Assembly: GCA_012970285.1 (NCBI GenBank)
Contig: JIBW01000003.1
Location: 310,001-374,000 of the forward strand
DNA length: 64,000 bases
Origin: Bacillaceae bacterium JMAK1
Lineage (GTDB): Bacteria; Bacillota; Bacilli; Bacillales; Marinococcaceae
Direction: 5' to 3'
The notes beneath the pieces are model-generated. The model saw only the letters and a list, made by a program, of their open reading frames with translations, was not told where the DNA came from and did not search any database. Positions 55,742 to 64,000 of this stretch are shown piece by piece. How positions within the stretch are numbered: the stretch's first letter is position 1; the number at the start of each line of letters is the position of its first letter. Both the position numbers and the translations under genes were made by a program.

Positions 55742-56917
55742 ATGTCCAGCCCTTTTATGTTTGAGAAGCCTCTCGGAATGAAAGACACTCTTCCGCTCCT
55801 TTATGAACGAAATGAAGAAGTGATTTCTCAAATTGCAGAAGAAGTTCGTTTATGGGGATACCAAACATTACATACACCTGCGTTGGAGTACTATGACACC
55901 GTTGGTGCAGCATCAGCAATCCATGACGCGAAGCTTTTTAAGCTTATGGATAGACAAGGAAGAACGCTCGTTTTAAGGCCAGATATGACTGCTCCGATTG
56001 CAAGAGTTGTTAGTTCGAGTCTAAAAGATGAACCGTTGCCATTACGTCTCGCTTACAATACAGCTCTTTATCGTACGCAAGAACATGAGGGAAAACCTGC
56101 GGAGTTCGAGCAATATGGTGTGGAGTTGATTGGAGATCAGACGGTGAGTGCAGATGGAGAAATCATGGCGTTACTCATTTCTGCTTTTGAGAAGACGGGG
56201 CTACGTCATTTCCGCCTTGCTTTTGGACACATTGGGTTTATGAATGCGTTGTTCACGGAAGTTGTCGGCAGTGGGGACCATGTTCATGCGCTCAAAAGAT
56301 TCTTGTTTGAGAAAAATTACGTTGGTTTCAAGCGATATGTCAGAAAGTTGCCGATTTCCGCACTAGATAAAAATCGATTAGAGCAATTACTCTCACTTCG
56401 TGGCGGCCCGGATATGCTAGAGACTGCAAGGCAGCTCGTCTCGAGCCCTAATGCGTTGCGTGCATTGCAAGAAGTACAAGAAGTGTGGGACGTACTCGAA
56501 AGTTATGGAGTTAGTTCTTACATGAACATTGATTTAAATGTTGTGCTGCATATCGATTACTACACAGGCGTTGTGTTTGAAAGCTATGGTAAGGAATTAG
56601 GCTTTCCCCTTGCTAGCGGTGGACGCTATGACGAACTCGTACCGAAGTTTGGTCGCCAGGCAAGCGCTACTGGTTTTGGAATACGAATGGATCGCCTTTT
56701 GGAAGCATTAAATCATATTGATCGCCCATCGAATCAAGAACGTACGTTAATCTTATTTAGTAAAGAACGACAAAAAGAAGCGGTTGAAGAAGCGAAGCAA
56801 CTACGTGAGTCGGGCAAACGTGTTGTGATTCAGCATGTAGCTGGCATTGAGGACTTAGACGCATATACGTCAACATTCACACACGTCATACAGCGAATCG
56901 GAGGCAGTGCATCATGA
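55742..56917 (+). CDS. hisZ: HisZ, regulatory subunit of ATP phosphoribosyltransferase
   Basis: A 391-residue HisRS-like protein without the tRNA-binding C-terminus ([29 protein letters not shown]). It pairs with the short HisG encoded next to make the first enzyme of histidine synthesis, feedback inhibited by histidine. It overlaps hisG by ATGA. Confidence 0.95.
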   Translation: MSSPFMFEKPLGMKDTLPLLYERNEEVISQIAEEVRLWGYQTLHTPALEYYDTVGAASAIHDAKLFKLMDRQGRTLVLRPDMTAPIARVVSSSLKDEPLPLRLAYNTALYRTQEHEGKPAEFEQYGVELIGDQTVSADGEIMALLISAFEKTGLRHFRLAFGHIGFMNALFTEVVGSGDHVHALKRFLFEKNYVGFKRYVRKLPISALDKNRLEQLLSLRGGPDMLETARQLVSSPNALRALQEVQEVWDVLESYGVSSYMNIDLNVVLHIDYYTGVVFESYGKELGFPLASGGRYDELVPKFGRQASATGFGIRMDRLLEALNHIDRPSNQERTLILFSKERQKEAVEEAKQLRESGKRVVIQHVAGIEDLDAYTSTFTHVIQRIGGSAS

Positions 56918-57552
56918 ATGAATGGATAACCATTGCGATGCCGAAGGGAAGAATCTTTGAAGAAGCAGCAGCACTGTTAAGAAAAGCAAACTATCCACTG
57001 CCAGATGATTTTTCTTTCGGTCGGAAGCTGATTGTCGAAGCACCGGAAGCGGGTATGAAGTTTTTCTTAGCGAAACCGATGGATGTGGCAACGTATGTTG
57101 AGCATGGTGTTGCTGACATTGGCGTTGCGGGAAAAGATGTTCTTATGGAAGAACAACGAGATGTTTATGAAGTACTTGATCTAAACATTAGTGCTTGTTA
57201 TTTAGCTGTTGCAGGGCTACCTGGGGAAAGGCGAGAGCAAGTGGCACCAAAGGTTGCTACAAAGTACCCGAACGTAGCGACGCAATATTTCAAAGAACAA
57301 GGTGAGCAAGTGGAAGTGATCACGTTAAATGGGTCGATTGAACTTGCACCACTCATCGGTTTAGCAGATCGAATTGTAGATATTGTTTCTACAGGACAAA
57401 CGCTAAAAGAAAACGGACTCGTTGAACTTGAGACGATTGAGGCGGTAACGTCACGGTTGATTGTGAATCCAGTAAGTTACCGAATGAAAGATCAGCGAAT
57501 TGATGAGATTGTCGAGCGTTTATCTCAAATTATAGAGGGGGGAGAGTCGTGA
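56914..57552 (+). CDS. hisG: HisG, ATP phosphoribosyltransferase catalytic subunit (short form)
   Basis: The product is 212 residues, the short form that needs HisZ. Motifs [19 protein letters not shown] and the PRPP loop [10 protein letters not shown] are present. It overlaps hisD by 4 bp. Confidence 0.96.
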   Translation: MNEWITIAMPKGRIFEEAAALLRKANYPLPDDFSFGRKLIVEAPEAGMKFFLAKPMDVATYVEHGVADIGVAGKDVLMEEQRDVYEVLDLNISACYLAVAGLPGERREQVAPKVATKYPNVATQYFKEQGEQVEVITLNGSIELAPLIGLADRIVDIVSTGQTLKENGLVELETIEAVTSRLIVNPVSYRMKDQRIDEIVERLSQIIEGGES

Positions 57553-58829
57553 GAATTGAACACGTAAAAGGTGAAATTAAAAGCCTACGCCGCAGTGTGG
57601 AAATGATTGATTCAAGCGTTCAGTCAAGTGTAAAGGAAATCTTGTCAGACGTGAAAAAACGCGGTGATGAGGCCGTTTCACAGTATACGAAAACGTTCGA
57701 TGGTGCAGATCTCTCTTCCTTTTATGTTACGGAAGAAGAGAAGCAGGCGGCCTATGATTACGTATCAAAAGACGTGCTACGAGCCATTCGTCAGGCTGCA
57801 GAAAATATCCGTGAGTATCACGCGCGTCAACTTGAACAAACGTGGATGATGACGAAAGACGACGGCACAATTCTTGGTCAAAAAATTACGCCACTTGACT
57901 CGGTCGGGGTGTACGTCCCAGGAGGAACGGCCGTGTATCCATCCACAATTCTCATGAATGTCATTCCTGCTCAAGTTGCCAAAGTCGAACGAATTGTTAT
58001 GGTCTCACCACCGAATGAAGAAGGGAACCTGCATCCAGCCGTGCTCGTAACCGCCAATGAGTTAGGGGTGAAAGACATTTATAAGGCGGGTGGCGCCCAA
58101 GCAGTTGCAGCATTAGCTTACGGAACGAAGACACTAGAACCAGTAGACAAGATCGTCGGACCGGGTAATGTGTTCGTTGCAGCGGCGAAACGAGAAGTTT
58201 TTGGGCACGTTGATATTGATATGATAGCGGGTCCGAGTGAAATCGTCGTTTTAACCGATGAGTTTGCGAATCCGTCCTATGTCGCTGCCGATCTCCTTTC
58301 TCAAGCGGAGCACGATGAACGAGCATCGGCAATTGCGGTAACGACGTCTCTCGCGTTGGCAGAACAAATACGAGATGAAGTTGAACAACAACTCCAGCAG
58401 TTACCGAGGGAAGCCATTGCACGTCGTTCCATTGAACGTTACGGAGCAATTTATGTAGCCAAAACGTTGGCTGAGGCCGTAGACATTGTCAATCAGCTCG
58501 CTCCAGAGCATCTTGAAGTAATGACGAAAGATCCTTACTTACTCCTCGGTAAAATTAAGCATGCAGGAGCCATCTTCTTGGGTGAATATAGTGCGGAGTC
58601 GGTCGGTGATTATTTCGCTGGAACGAATCACGTATTGCCAACGAATGGGACGGCGCGTTTTTCTAGTCCGTTGAATGTGAGTGATTTTACGAAGAAATCG
58701 AGCATCATTTCTTATAGTAAACAAGCGTTAGATCAAAATGGACCTTTGATTGCATCATTTGCTCGTGAAGAAGGTCTAGAAGCACATGCAAGGGCGGTCG
58801 AGATTCGTACGAAAGAGGGAGAGGTCTAA
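57549..58829 (+). CDS. hisD: HisD, histidinol dehydrogenase
   Basis: The product is 426 residues from GTG 57549 behind a GGGGGGAGAG run. Motifs [30 protein letters not shown] and the zinc ligand region LSQAEHD are present. It catalyses the last two oxidations, L-histidinol to histidine. It overlaps hisB by one base. Confidence 0.96.
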   Translation: MRIEHVKGEIKSLRRSVEMIDSSVQSSVKEILSDVKKRGDEAVSQYTKTFDGADLSSFYVTEEEKQAAYDYVSKDVLRAIRQAAENIREYHARQLEQTWMMTKDDGTILGQKITPLDSVGVYVPGGTAVYPSTILMNVIPAQVAKVERIVMVSPPNEEGNLHPAVLVTANELGVKDIYKAGGAQAVAALAYGTKTLEPVDKIVGPGNVFVAAAKREVFGHVDIDMIAGPSEIVVLTDEFANPSYVAADLLSQAEHDERASAIAVTTSLALAEQIRDEVEQQLQQLPREAIARRSIERYGAIYVAKTLAEAVDIVNQLAPEHLEVMTKDPYLLLGKIKHAGAIFLGEYSAESVGDYFAGTNHVLPTNGTARFSSPLNVSDFTKKSSIISYSKQALDQNGPLIASFAREEGLEAHARAVEIRTKEGEV

Positions 58830-59419
58830 TGACAGCGCGCAAAGGTGGAGTCGAGAGGAACACAGGAGAAACAGCTATCGCATTATCGTTGAATCTAGAT
58901 GGAGAAGGGAATGGGGGCCTCGAGACACCAGTTCCATTTCTAACACACATGCTCGATTTATTTCGAAAGCATGGACAGTTTGATTTGGATGTGAAAGCTA
59001 GTGGTGATACCGAGGTAGATGACCATCATTCAACAGAGGATATCGGAATTTGTTTAGGCGTGGCGTTAAAAGAAGCACTTGGTAATAAAGAGGGCATTAG
59101 ACGTTATGGTGACGCTTTTGTTCCGATGGACGATGCGCTTGCACACGTTGTCATTGATTTAAGTAATCGGCCACATTTAGAGTGGCGTGTTGAGTTACCA
59201 CAAGCAAAAGTTGGCCAATTTGATACAGAACTCGTTCGAGAATTCCTTGCGAAGCTTGCAATTGAAGCGCGGATGAACGTTCACGTAAATGTTCAATACG
59301 GTTGGAATACACACCATATTATTGAAGCAATTTTTAAGGCGCTTGGGCGTGCATTACGAGAAGCGGTAAGTCTTGATCCTCGGGTAAAAGGAATTCCTTC
59401 AACGAAAGGGATGCTCTAA
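58829..59419 (+). CDS. hisB: HisB, imidazoleglycerol-phosphate dehydratase
   Basis: The product is 196 residues, the monofunctional dehydratase. The His-rich manganese motifs DDHHSTEDIG and THHIIEAIFKALGRAL are intact, as is THMLDLFRKHG. Confidence 0.96.
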   Translation: MTARKGGVERNTGETAIALSLNLDGEGNGGLETPVPFLTHMLDLFRKHGQFDLDVKASGDTEVDDHHSTEDIGICLGVALKEALGNKEGIRRYGDAFVPMDDALAHVVIDLSNRPHLEWRVELPQAKVGQFDTELVREFLAKLAIEARMNVHVNVQYGWNTHHIIEAIFKALGRALREAVSLDPRVKGIPSTKGML

Positions 59420-60055
59420 ATGATTGGAATTGTAGATTATGGCATGGGTAATTTACATAGTGTCTCGAAAGCGTTGGAGCGACTCGGCGCAACGTACATT
59501 GTTAGTGATAACAAAGAAAAGTTGCAGTCGTGCGACGGTCTGATTTTGCCAGGTGTTGGTGCGTTTAAAGATGCCATGGAAATTTTACATGAGAGCGGTC
59601 TTACCCAGTTTTTAACGCAATGGGTCGAAGATGAAAAGCCCCTACTCGGCATTTGTCTCGGTATGCAGCTATTGTTTCAAAGTAGTGAAGAACATGGTCA
59701 TACCGAAGGATTAGGGTTTCTACCAGGTCATGTGAAACGATTTACTGGTAAGACGAGAGCGGGCAATCGCTATAAAGTGCCGCATATGGGCTGGAATCAA
59801 TTGCGATATTTGCAACCAGAGCACCCAATCGTAAACCAAACTGAACCAGGGCATGTTTATTTCGTTCATTCTTACGTTGTGCATGCGAATACGAGTGAGG
59901 TTGTTGTGGCAACAGCAGATTATGACGGTGACGTTCCAGCAGTCGTTGGTAAACACCACGTGTTTGGTACACAATTTCACCCTGAAAAAAGCAGTACGCT
60001 CGGGATGAGCATGTTAAACAATTACATTCGTTATGTAGCGGAAAGGAGAGAGTAA
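59420..60055 (+). CDS. hisH: HisH, glutamine amidotransferase subunit of IGP synthase
   Basis: The product is 211 residues of class I amidotransferase. The catalytic Cys lies in GICLGMQLL, and His and Glu lie in TQFHPEKSS. It starts at the base after the hisB stop and works with HisF. Confidence 0.96.
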   Translation: MIGIVDYGMGNLHSVSKALERLGATYIVSDNKEKLQSCDGLILPGVGAFKDAMEILHESGLTQFLTQWVEDEKPLLGICLGMQLLFQSSEEHGHTEGLGFLPGHVKRFTGKTRAGNRYKVPHMGWNQLRYLQPEHPIVNQTEPGHVYFVHSYVVHANTSEVVVATADYDGDVPAVVGKHHVFGTQFHPEKSSTLGMSMLNNYIRYVAERRE

Positions 60056-60057
60056 AG

Positions 60058-60810
60058 GTGACGGCATTTTCTATTTATCCAGCCATCGATATTCGCGGAG
60101 GCAATTGTGTTCGCTTAAAGCAAGGGGATTACAATGAGGAAACGGTGTACCACGACTCTCCAGTTCACGTTGCAAAACAATTTGAAAGTGAAGGAAGTCG
60201 CTATGTACACGTCGTTGATCTAGATGGTGCAAAGCAGAAGGAACCCGTCAATTTCGAATCGATAAAAGCTGTGATTGAATCGACAAACCTACTGGTGCAA
60301 GTTGGCGGTGGGATTCGAACAGAAGCACACATCAAGCAGTATTTAGACGCAGGTGCCAATCGTGTCATCTTAGGCTCGATCGCCGTAGCAGAGCCGGAGT
60401 TCACAAAGGAAATGCTCGCTAAATACGGGAAGAGAATCGTAATCGGTTTGGATGCAAGAGATGGTTATGTTGCAGTGAATGGTTGGTTAGAAGCTTCTGA
60501 GGCTCGTGTAGAAGTACTTGCTTCTGAAATGAAACAAGCAGGTTGTGAAACGTTTATTTTCACAGATATCCATAAAGACGGCATGATGGAAGGACCGAAT
60601 GTCGAAGCGAACCAAGAACTTGCTGAGAAAAGTGGGGCGAACATCATTACCTCAGGTGGCGTTTCTTCAAACGAGGACATTTATCGTTTACTTGAACTGC
60701 GTAAGTACGGTGTAACGGGTGCCATTATTGGAAAGGCGCTATACACAGACGTTATTGAACTCCCTTCATTACTTCAAGAGGTGGAACGAAGATGCTCACA
60801 AAACGATTAA
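60058..60810 (+). CDS. hisA: HisA, ProFAR isomerase
   Basis: A 250-residue beta-alpha barrel from GTG 60058 (SD AAAGGAGAG). Catalytic Asp in PAIDIRGG and the second phosphate-site motif [11 protein letters not shown] are present. It overlaps hisF by 19 bp. Confidence 0.96.
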   Translation: MTAFSIYPAIDIRGGNCVRLKQGDYNEETVYHDSPVHVAKQFESEGSRYVHVVDLDGAKQKEPVNFESIKAVIESTNLLVQVGGGIRTEAHIKQYLDAGANRVILGSIAVAEPEFTKEMLAKYGKRIVIGLDARDGYVAVNGWLEASEARVEVLASEMKQAGCETFIFTDIHKDGMMEGPNVEANQELAEKSGANIITSGGVSSNEDIYRLLELRKYGVTGAIIGKALYTDVIELPSLLQEVERRCSQND

Positions 60811-61550
60811 TTCCTTGTTTAGATGTGAAAGAAGGTCGGGTCGTAAAAGGCGTCCAGTTCGTTGATTTAAGAGATGCAGGTGATCCAGTTGAACTTGCCG
60901 AGTTTTACGATGAACAAGGTGCAGATGAACTTGTTTTTCTCGATATTTCTGCCTCTCATGAAGGGCGCAAAACGATGATTGACGTTGTAGAGGAAGTTGC
61001 GGGAACGCTCGCCATTCCGTTTACCGTTGGTGGGGGAATTAACAGTGTTGATGATATGAGGGCAATTTTAAGAGCAGGTGCGGACAAAGTTTCCCTGAAC
61101 ACTGCAGCGGTTCTAAGACCGTCGCTCATTCGAGAAGGAGCAGACTTTTTCGGCTCTCAATGCATCGTGGTCGCTGTTGATGCGAAGTGGGATGAATCGT
61201 TGGAATCTTGGCGTGTGTATACGCATGGGGGAAGAAAGCCGACCGATTGGGAAATTACGGATTGGGTAAAAGAGGCTGTTCACCAAGGGGCAGGAGAGAT
61301 TCTGCTTACGAGTATGGACCAAGATGGACGGAAAACAGGCTTCGATCTGCCGTTAACGAGAACGGTCAATGAAGTTGTCGGCGTACCTGTCATAGCGTCA
61401 GGTGGGGCAGGAAACCGGCAAGACTTTGTAGAGGTGTTCGAGGATGCAGGAGCCGATGCGGCACTTGCAGCATCGATTTTTCATTACAAAGAGACGTCAG
61501 TAGCCGAAGTGAAAGAAACGTTAAAAGAGAACGGAGTGGTGGTCAGGTGA
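60792..61550 (+). CDS. hisF: HisF, cyclase subunit of IGP synthase
   Basis: A 252-residue barrel with catalytic Asp in [13 protein letters not shown] and in [14 protein letters not shown]. It overlaps hisI by 4 bp. Confidence 0.96.
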   Translation: MLTKRLIPCLDVKEGRVVKGVQFVDLRDAGDPVELAEFYDEQGADELVFLDISASHEGRKTMIDVVEEVAGTLAIPFTVGGGINSVDDMRAILRAGADKVSLNTAAVLRPSLIREGADFFGSQCIVVAVDAKWDESLESWRVYTHGGRKPTDWEITDWVKEAVHQGAGEILLTSMDQDGRKTGFDLPLTRTVNEVVGVPVIASGGAGNRQDFVEVFEDAGADAALAASIFHYKETSVAEVKETLKENGVVVR

Positions 61551-62170
61551 AGATTGATTCTTTACGTTTTAACGATGACGGATTAATTCCTGCAATTGTT
61601 CAAGATGCACGAAGTAAAGAAGTGTTGACGCTCGCTTATATGAATAAAGAATCACTTCAGAAAACGATCGAGACGAAAGAAACATGGTTTTACAGTCGAA
61701 GTCGAGAAGAGTTGTGGCACAAGGGGGCAACATCTGGCAATACCCAAACCGTAACTGACGTAAGATACGACTGCGACGCAGACAGTTTAGTCGTACTCGT
61801 TGAACCTCATGGTCCTGCATGTCATACAGGTTCCTACACTTGTTTTACTTCTTCACTTATTGAGGGCGATGTTGCGCAACCGAACGACTCTTTTTCGATC
61901 ATCCGAGATTTAGAGAAGACAATTGCAGCGCGAAAGCATGAACGTCCTGAAGGTGCGTACACGACGTATCTTTTTAATGAAGGGGTCGATAAAATATTAA
62001 AGAAGATCGGTGAAGAAGCATCGGAAATTATTATTGCAGCTAAAAACCGTGACCGTGAGGAAATGCGGTGGGAGAGTGCCGATTTCCTTTTCCATTGGCT
62101 CGTATTACTTGAAGAACAAGGGATGTCAGTTGATGACGTGCTAGAGACGCTCAAAGAACGGCATCAATAA
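61547..62170 (+). CDS. hisI: HisIE, fused cyclohydrolase and pyrophosphohydrolase
   Basis: The product is 207 residues: PR-AMP cyclohydrolase (about 1-115; zinc and magnesium motifs [10 protein letters not shown] and HTGSYTC) fused to PR-ATP pyrophosphohydrolase (about 120-207; [29 protein letters not shown]). It is the last gene of the operon; hisC is not present. Confidence 0.96.
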   Translation: MKIDSLRFNDDGLIPAIVQDARSKEVLTLAYMNKESLQKTIETKETWFYSRSREELWHKGATSGNTQTVTDVRYDCDADSLVVLVEPHGPACHTGSYTCFTSSLIEGDVAQPNDSFSIIRDLEKTIAARKHERPEGAYTTYLFNEGVDKILKKIGEEASEIIIAAKNRDREEMRWESADFLFHWLVLLEEQGMSVDDVLETLKERHQ

Positions 62171-62196
62171 GTTAAATAAACGTTTGTTTAATTCTT

Positions 62197-62223
62197 AGAC
62201 GATCATCACGATCGTCTTTTTTA
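62197..62223 (+). terminator. Terminator of the his operon
   Basis: AGACGATC-ATCAC-GATCGTCT followed by T6. Confidence 0.92.
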
Positions 62224-62332
62224 CGTTTGTGTACGTTTTACAGCATCGACGTTAACATTGTGTCATAGTTAGAGTTGTGCTAAATTTCTAATATGTAAAT
62301 TATATTTACTAGTTTAAGAGAGGTGTGTGCGT

Positions 62333-62449
62333 ATGGAGATTTTTGGTTTGCCAGCGGTCACCGCATTTTGGCTTTTCGTTCCAATGTCATTAACCATTCT
62401 TTTATCTGCAATTAGTTACATTCGCTTTAGAAGGAGGGAATCTCAATGA
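62333..62449 (+). CDS. 38-residue membrane peptide coupled to the symporter gene
   Basis: A short frame from ATG 62333, after AGAGGTG, to TGA at 62447-62449, whose last four bases are the ATGA shared with the symporter start. The peptide has one membrane helix (about 8-30) and a basic tail RFRRRE, so it should insert N-out, C-in. The symporter SD (AGGAGGG) is inside its coding region. This layout resembles small accessory proteins of sodium/solute symporters. Function is inferred from coupling. Confidence 0.75.
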   Translation: MEIFGLPAVTAFWLFVPMSLTILLSAISYIRFRRRESQ

Positions 62450-63954
62450 GTGGTATAGAAATTCCTACCCTGATTACCTTTATTGTGTACATTATCGGTA
62501 TGGCGATATGTGGGATTATTTTTTACCGACTAACATCGAATATGTCTGATTATGTACTAGGTGGAAGAAGTTTAAATGGCTGGGTTGCCGCACTTAGTGC
62601 AGGGGCATCTGATATGAGTAGTTGGATTTTGATTGCTTTACCAGGAACAATCTACTTAAATGGTTTGAGTGAAATTTGGTTACCAATTGGTCTATCGATC
62701 GGTGCATACTTAAACTGGCAGTTTTTAGCGAAGCGTTTACGTCGCTATACACATATATCAGGGGATGCGATTACGCTACCGGACTTCTTAGAGAAACGGT
62801 TTCGTGATACGTCTAGAACGTTACGTGTTGTATCCGCATTTTTTATTCTATTATTTTTTACGTTCTACACGTCGTCGGGCCTCGTTGGTGGAGCCATATT
62901 GTTCGAAGGAACATTCGGTTGGGATTATCAGCTATCACTCATTGTAGGTACGTTGACCATCGTATCGTATACGTTTTTAGGTGGGTTTTTGGCGATTAGT
63001 TATACAGATTTCTTTCAAGGGACATTAATGTTGCTTGCTTTAATCGTTGTGCCGATTGTAGCCATTTATGAAATTGGTACGTGGGACAGTGCCTTAGCGT
63101 CGGTTTCCGCTATTGATCCTACATATTTAGATGCATTTGCTGGAACGTCACTGATTGCAATTATCTCTCTACTAGCTTGGGGATTAGGTTACTTCGGTCA
63201 ACCTCATATCATCACACGTTTTATGGCGATTCGCTCTGAGCGAGAGGTTCCGGTCGCAAGGCTTGTTGGGATGACTTGGATGGTCATTTCATTATTTGGA
63301 GCGATCTTTGTTGGGATTATGGGGATTGCATACTTTGACGGAATCGGTGCAGGGACACCACTTGATAACCATGAAACTGTGTTTATTATGTTTAGTCAAA
63401 TTCTCTTTAATCCGTGGGTCGCAGGATTTTTACTAGCAGCGATTCTTTCAGCTATTATGAGTACGGTTGACTCACAGTTACTCGTGTCTTCGAGTGCGCT
63501 AGCAGAAGATTTCTACAAAGGATTCATTCGACCGAAAGCGTCAGATAAAGAACTCGTTTGGCTCGGTCGCTTTGGAGTTATTCTCATCGCGGTCATTGCA
63601 ATGATCTTAGGGTTGGATTCTGATAATACGGTGTTAGAACTCGTTGAATATGCTTGGGCAGGATTTGGTGCAGCATTTGGACCTGTTATGTTGTTTAGTG
63701 TGTTCTGGCGGAGGATGACGAGCTGGGGCGCTGTTGCCGGAATTGTAACCGGTGGTGTTACGGTGATTGTGTGGTCGTTAATTGAAGGCGGGATTTTTGA
63801 ACTTTACGAGCTTGTCCCAGGGTTTATACTTGCGAGTCTAGCGATTGTAATCGTAAGTTTATTGAATAAAAAACCTTCCCAGGAAATTCTAGATGAGTTC
63901 GATTTTGTTGAAGTAGCAAAATATGACGAAGAGAAACGTGAATACTATCGATAA
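62446..63954 (+). CDS. putP: Sodium/proline symporter, PutP/OpuE type
   Basis: A 502-residue SSS-family transporter with about 13 membrane helices. Typical motifs are SDYVLGGRSLNGWVAALSAGASDMSSW, ITLPDFLEKRF and AILSAIMSTVDSQLLVSSSALAEDFY. It imports proline with sodium for nutrition or osmoprotection; the latter fits a salt-adapted host. ATG 62446 follows AGGAGGG at 62430s within the small upstream gene. Confidence 0.92.
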   Translation: MSGIEIPTLITFIVYIIGMAICGIIFYRLTSNMSDYVLGGRSLNGWVAALSAGASDMSSWILIALPGTIYLNGLSEIWLPIGLSIGAYLNWQFLAKRLRRYTHISGDAITLPDFLEKRFRDTSRTLRVVSAFFILLFFTFYTSSGLVGGAILFEGTFGWDYQLSLIVGTLTIVSYTFLGGFLAISYTDFFQGTLMLLALIVVPIVAIYEIGTWDSALASVSAIDPTYLDAFAGTSLIAIISLLAWGLGYFGQPHIITRFMAIRSEREVPVARLVGMTWMVISLFGAIFVGIMGIAYFDGIGAGTPLDNHETVFIMFSQILFNPWVAGFLLAAILSAIMSTVDSQLLVSSSALAEDFYKGFIRPKASDKELVWLGRFGVILIAVIAMILGLDSDNTVLELVEYAWAGFGAAFGPVMLFSVFWRRMTSWGAVAGIVTGGVTVIVWSLIEGGIFELYELVPGFILASLAIVIVSLLNKKPSQEILDEFDFVEVAKYDEEKREYYR

Positions 63955-63956
63955 AT

Positions 63957-63991
63957 AGAGACCCTGTGCAATTTCGCACAGGCTCTTTTTC
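63957..63991 (+). terminator. Terminator after the symporter gene
   Basis: CCTGTGC / GCACAGG core stem with GAG/CTC extension, 6-nt loop, T5. Confidence 0.88.
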
Positions 63992-64000
63992 TATGATTTA

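Noticed and set aside
57997-58449. 150-residue minus-strand frame over hisD
   Set aside because: It is antisense to conserved hisD motifs; composition is typical of a shadow frame.
1-64000. CRISPR array, insertion sequence, prophage, tRNA or rRNA
   Set aside because: No regularly spaced direct repeats, transposase, integrase, phage structural gene or tRNA-like cloverleaf was recognised by reading.

Overview
This window is chromosomal DNA of a Bacillaceae bacterium, probably a moderately halophilic or alkaliphilic one (inferred from very acidic exported proteins and S-layer-type surface genes). From about 14.5 kb to 62 kb the gene order follows the Bacillus subtilis block yvyE-degSU-degV-comF-flg/fli-csrA-fliD/S/T-hpf-secA-prfB-yvjA-cccB-ftsEX-ctpB-minJ-uvrBA-yvlBD-hprK-lgt-yvoD-ppaX-yvoF-hisZGDBHAFI. 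Genes are tightly packed, mostly on the + strand, with clear Shine-Dalgarno sites and intrinsic terminators. No rRNA, tRNA, CRISPR array, insertion sequence or prophage was recognised.

Region 1 (1-14.5 kb) is a cell-surface and export island. On the minus strand lie a TPR lipoprotein, the accessory ATPase secA2 and, overlapping it, slaP (accessory Sec S-layer assembly protein). These are flanked by two paralogous LRR/CotH-type surface proteins, one cut by the left window edge and one complete. An amidase with six SH3b repeats and a protein with three SLH domains plus a CAP domain lie between them on the + strand. Two tandem LCP wall-polymer ligases follow. The genes together suggest a SecA2-dependent surface-protein pathway with wall-anchoring and wall-remodelling partners.

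Region 2 (14.5-32.3 kb) holds yvyE, the DegS/DegU two-component system, degV, comFA-comFC (comFB absent), and the flagellar genes yvyF, flgM, flgN, flgK, flgL, fliW, csrA, flaG, fliD, fliS, fliT, then hpf. The flagellin gene hag, expected after csrA, is missing. Its place is taken by a DegU-like regulator with a degenerate N-terminal domain and a two-gene unit (an unknown protein and a YjfB-like motility protein). Four sigma-D-type promoters (TAAA, 14-16 bp, NYCGATAT) can be read directly, before yvyF, the unknown gene, flaG and fliD.

Region 3 (32.3-55.6 kb) holds secA1, prfB with its programmed +1 frameshift, yvjA, two tandem lipoprotein cytochromes c, ftsE-ftsX with a CwlO-like M23 hydrolase, ctpB, minJ, uvrB-uvrA behind a LexA-type box, yvlB-yvlD, and hprK-lgt-yvoD-ppaX-yvoF plus a small membrane protein.

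Region 4 (55.6-64 kb) is a compact histidine operon hisZGDBHAFI(E) without hisC. It is followed by a 38-residue membrane peptide translationally coupled to a PutP-type sodium/proline symporter.
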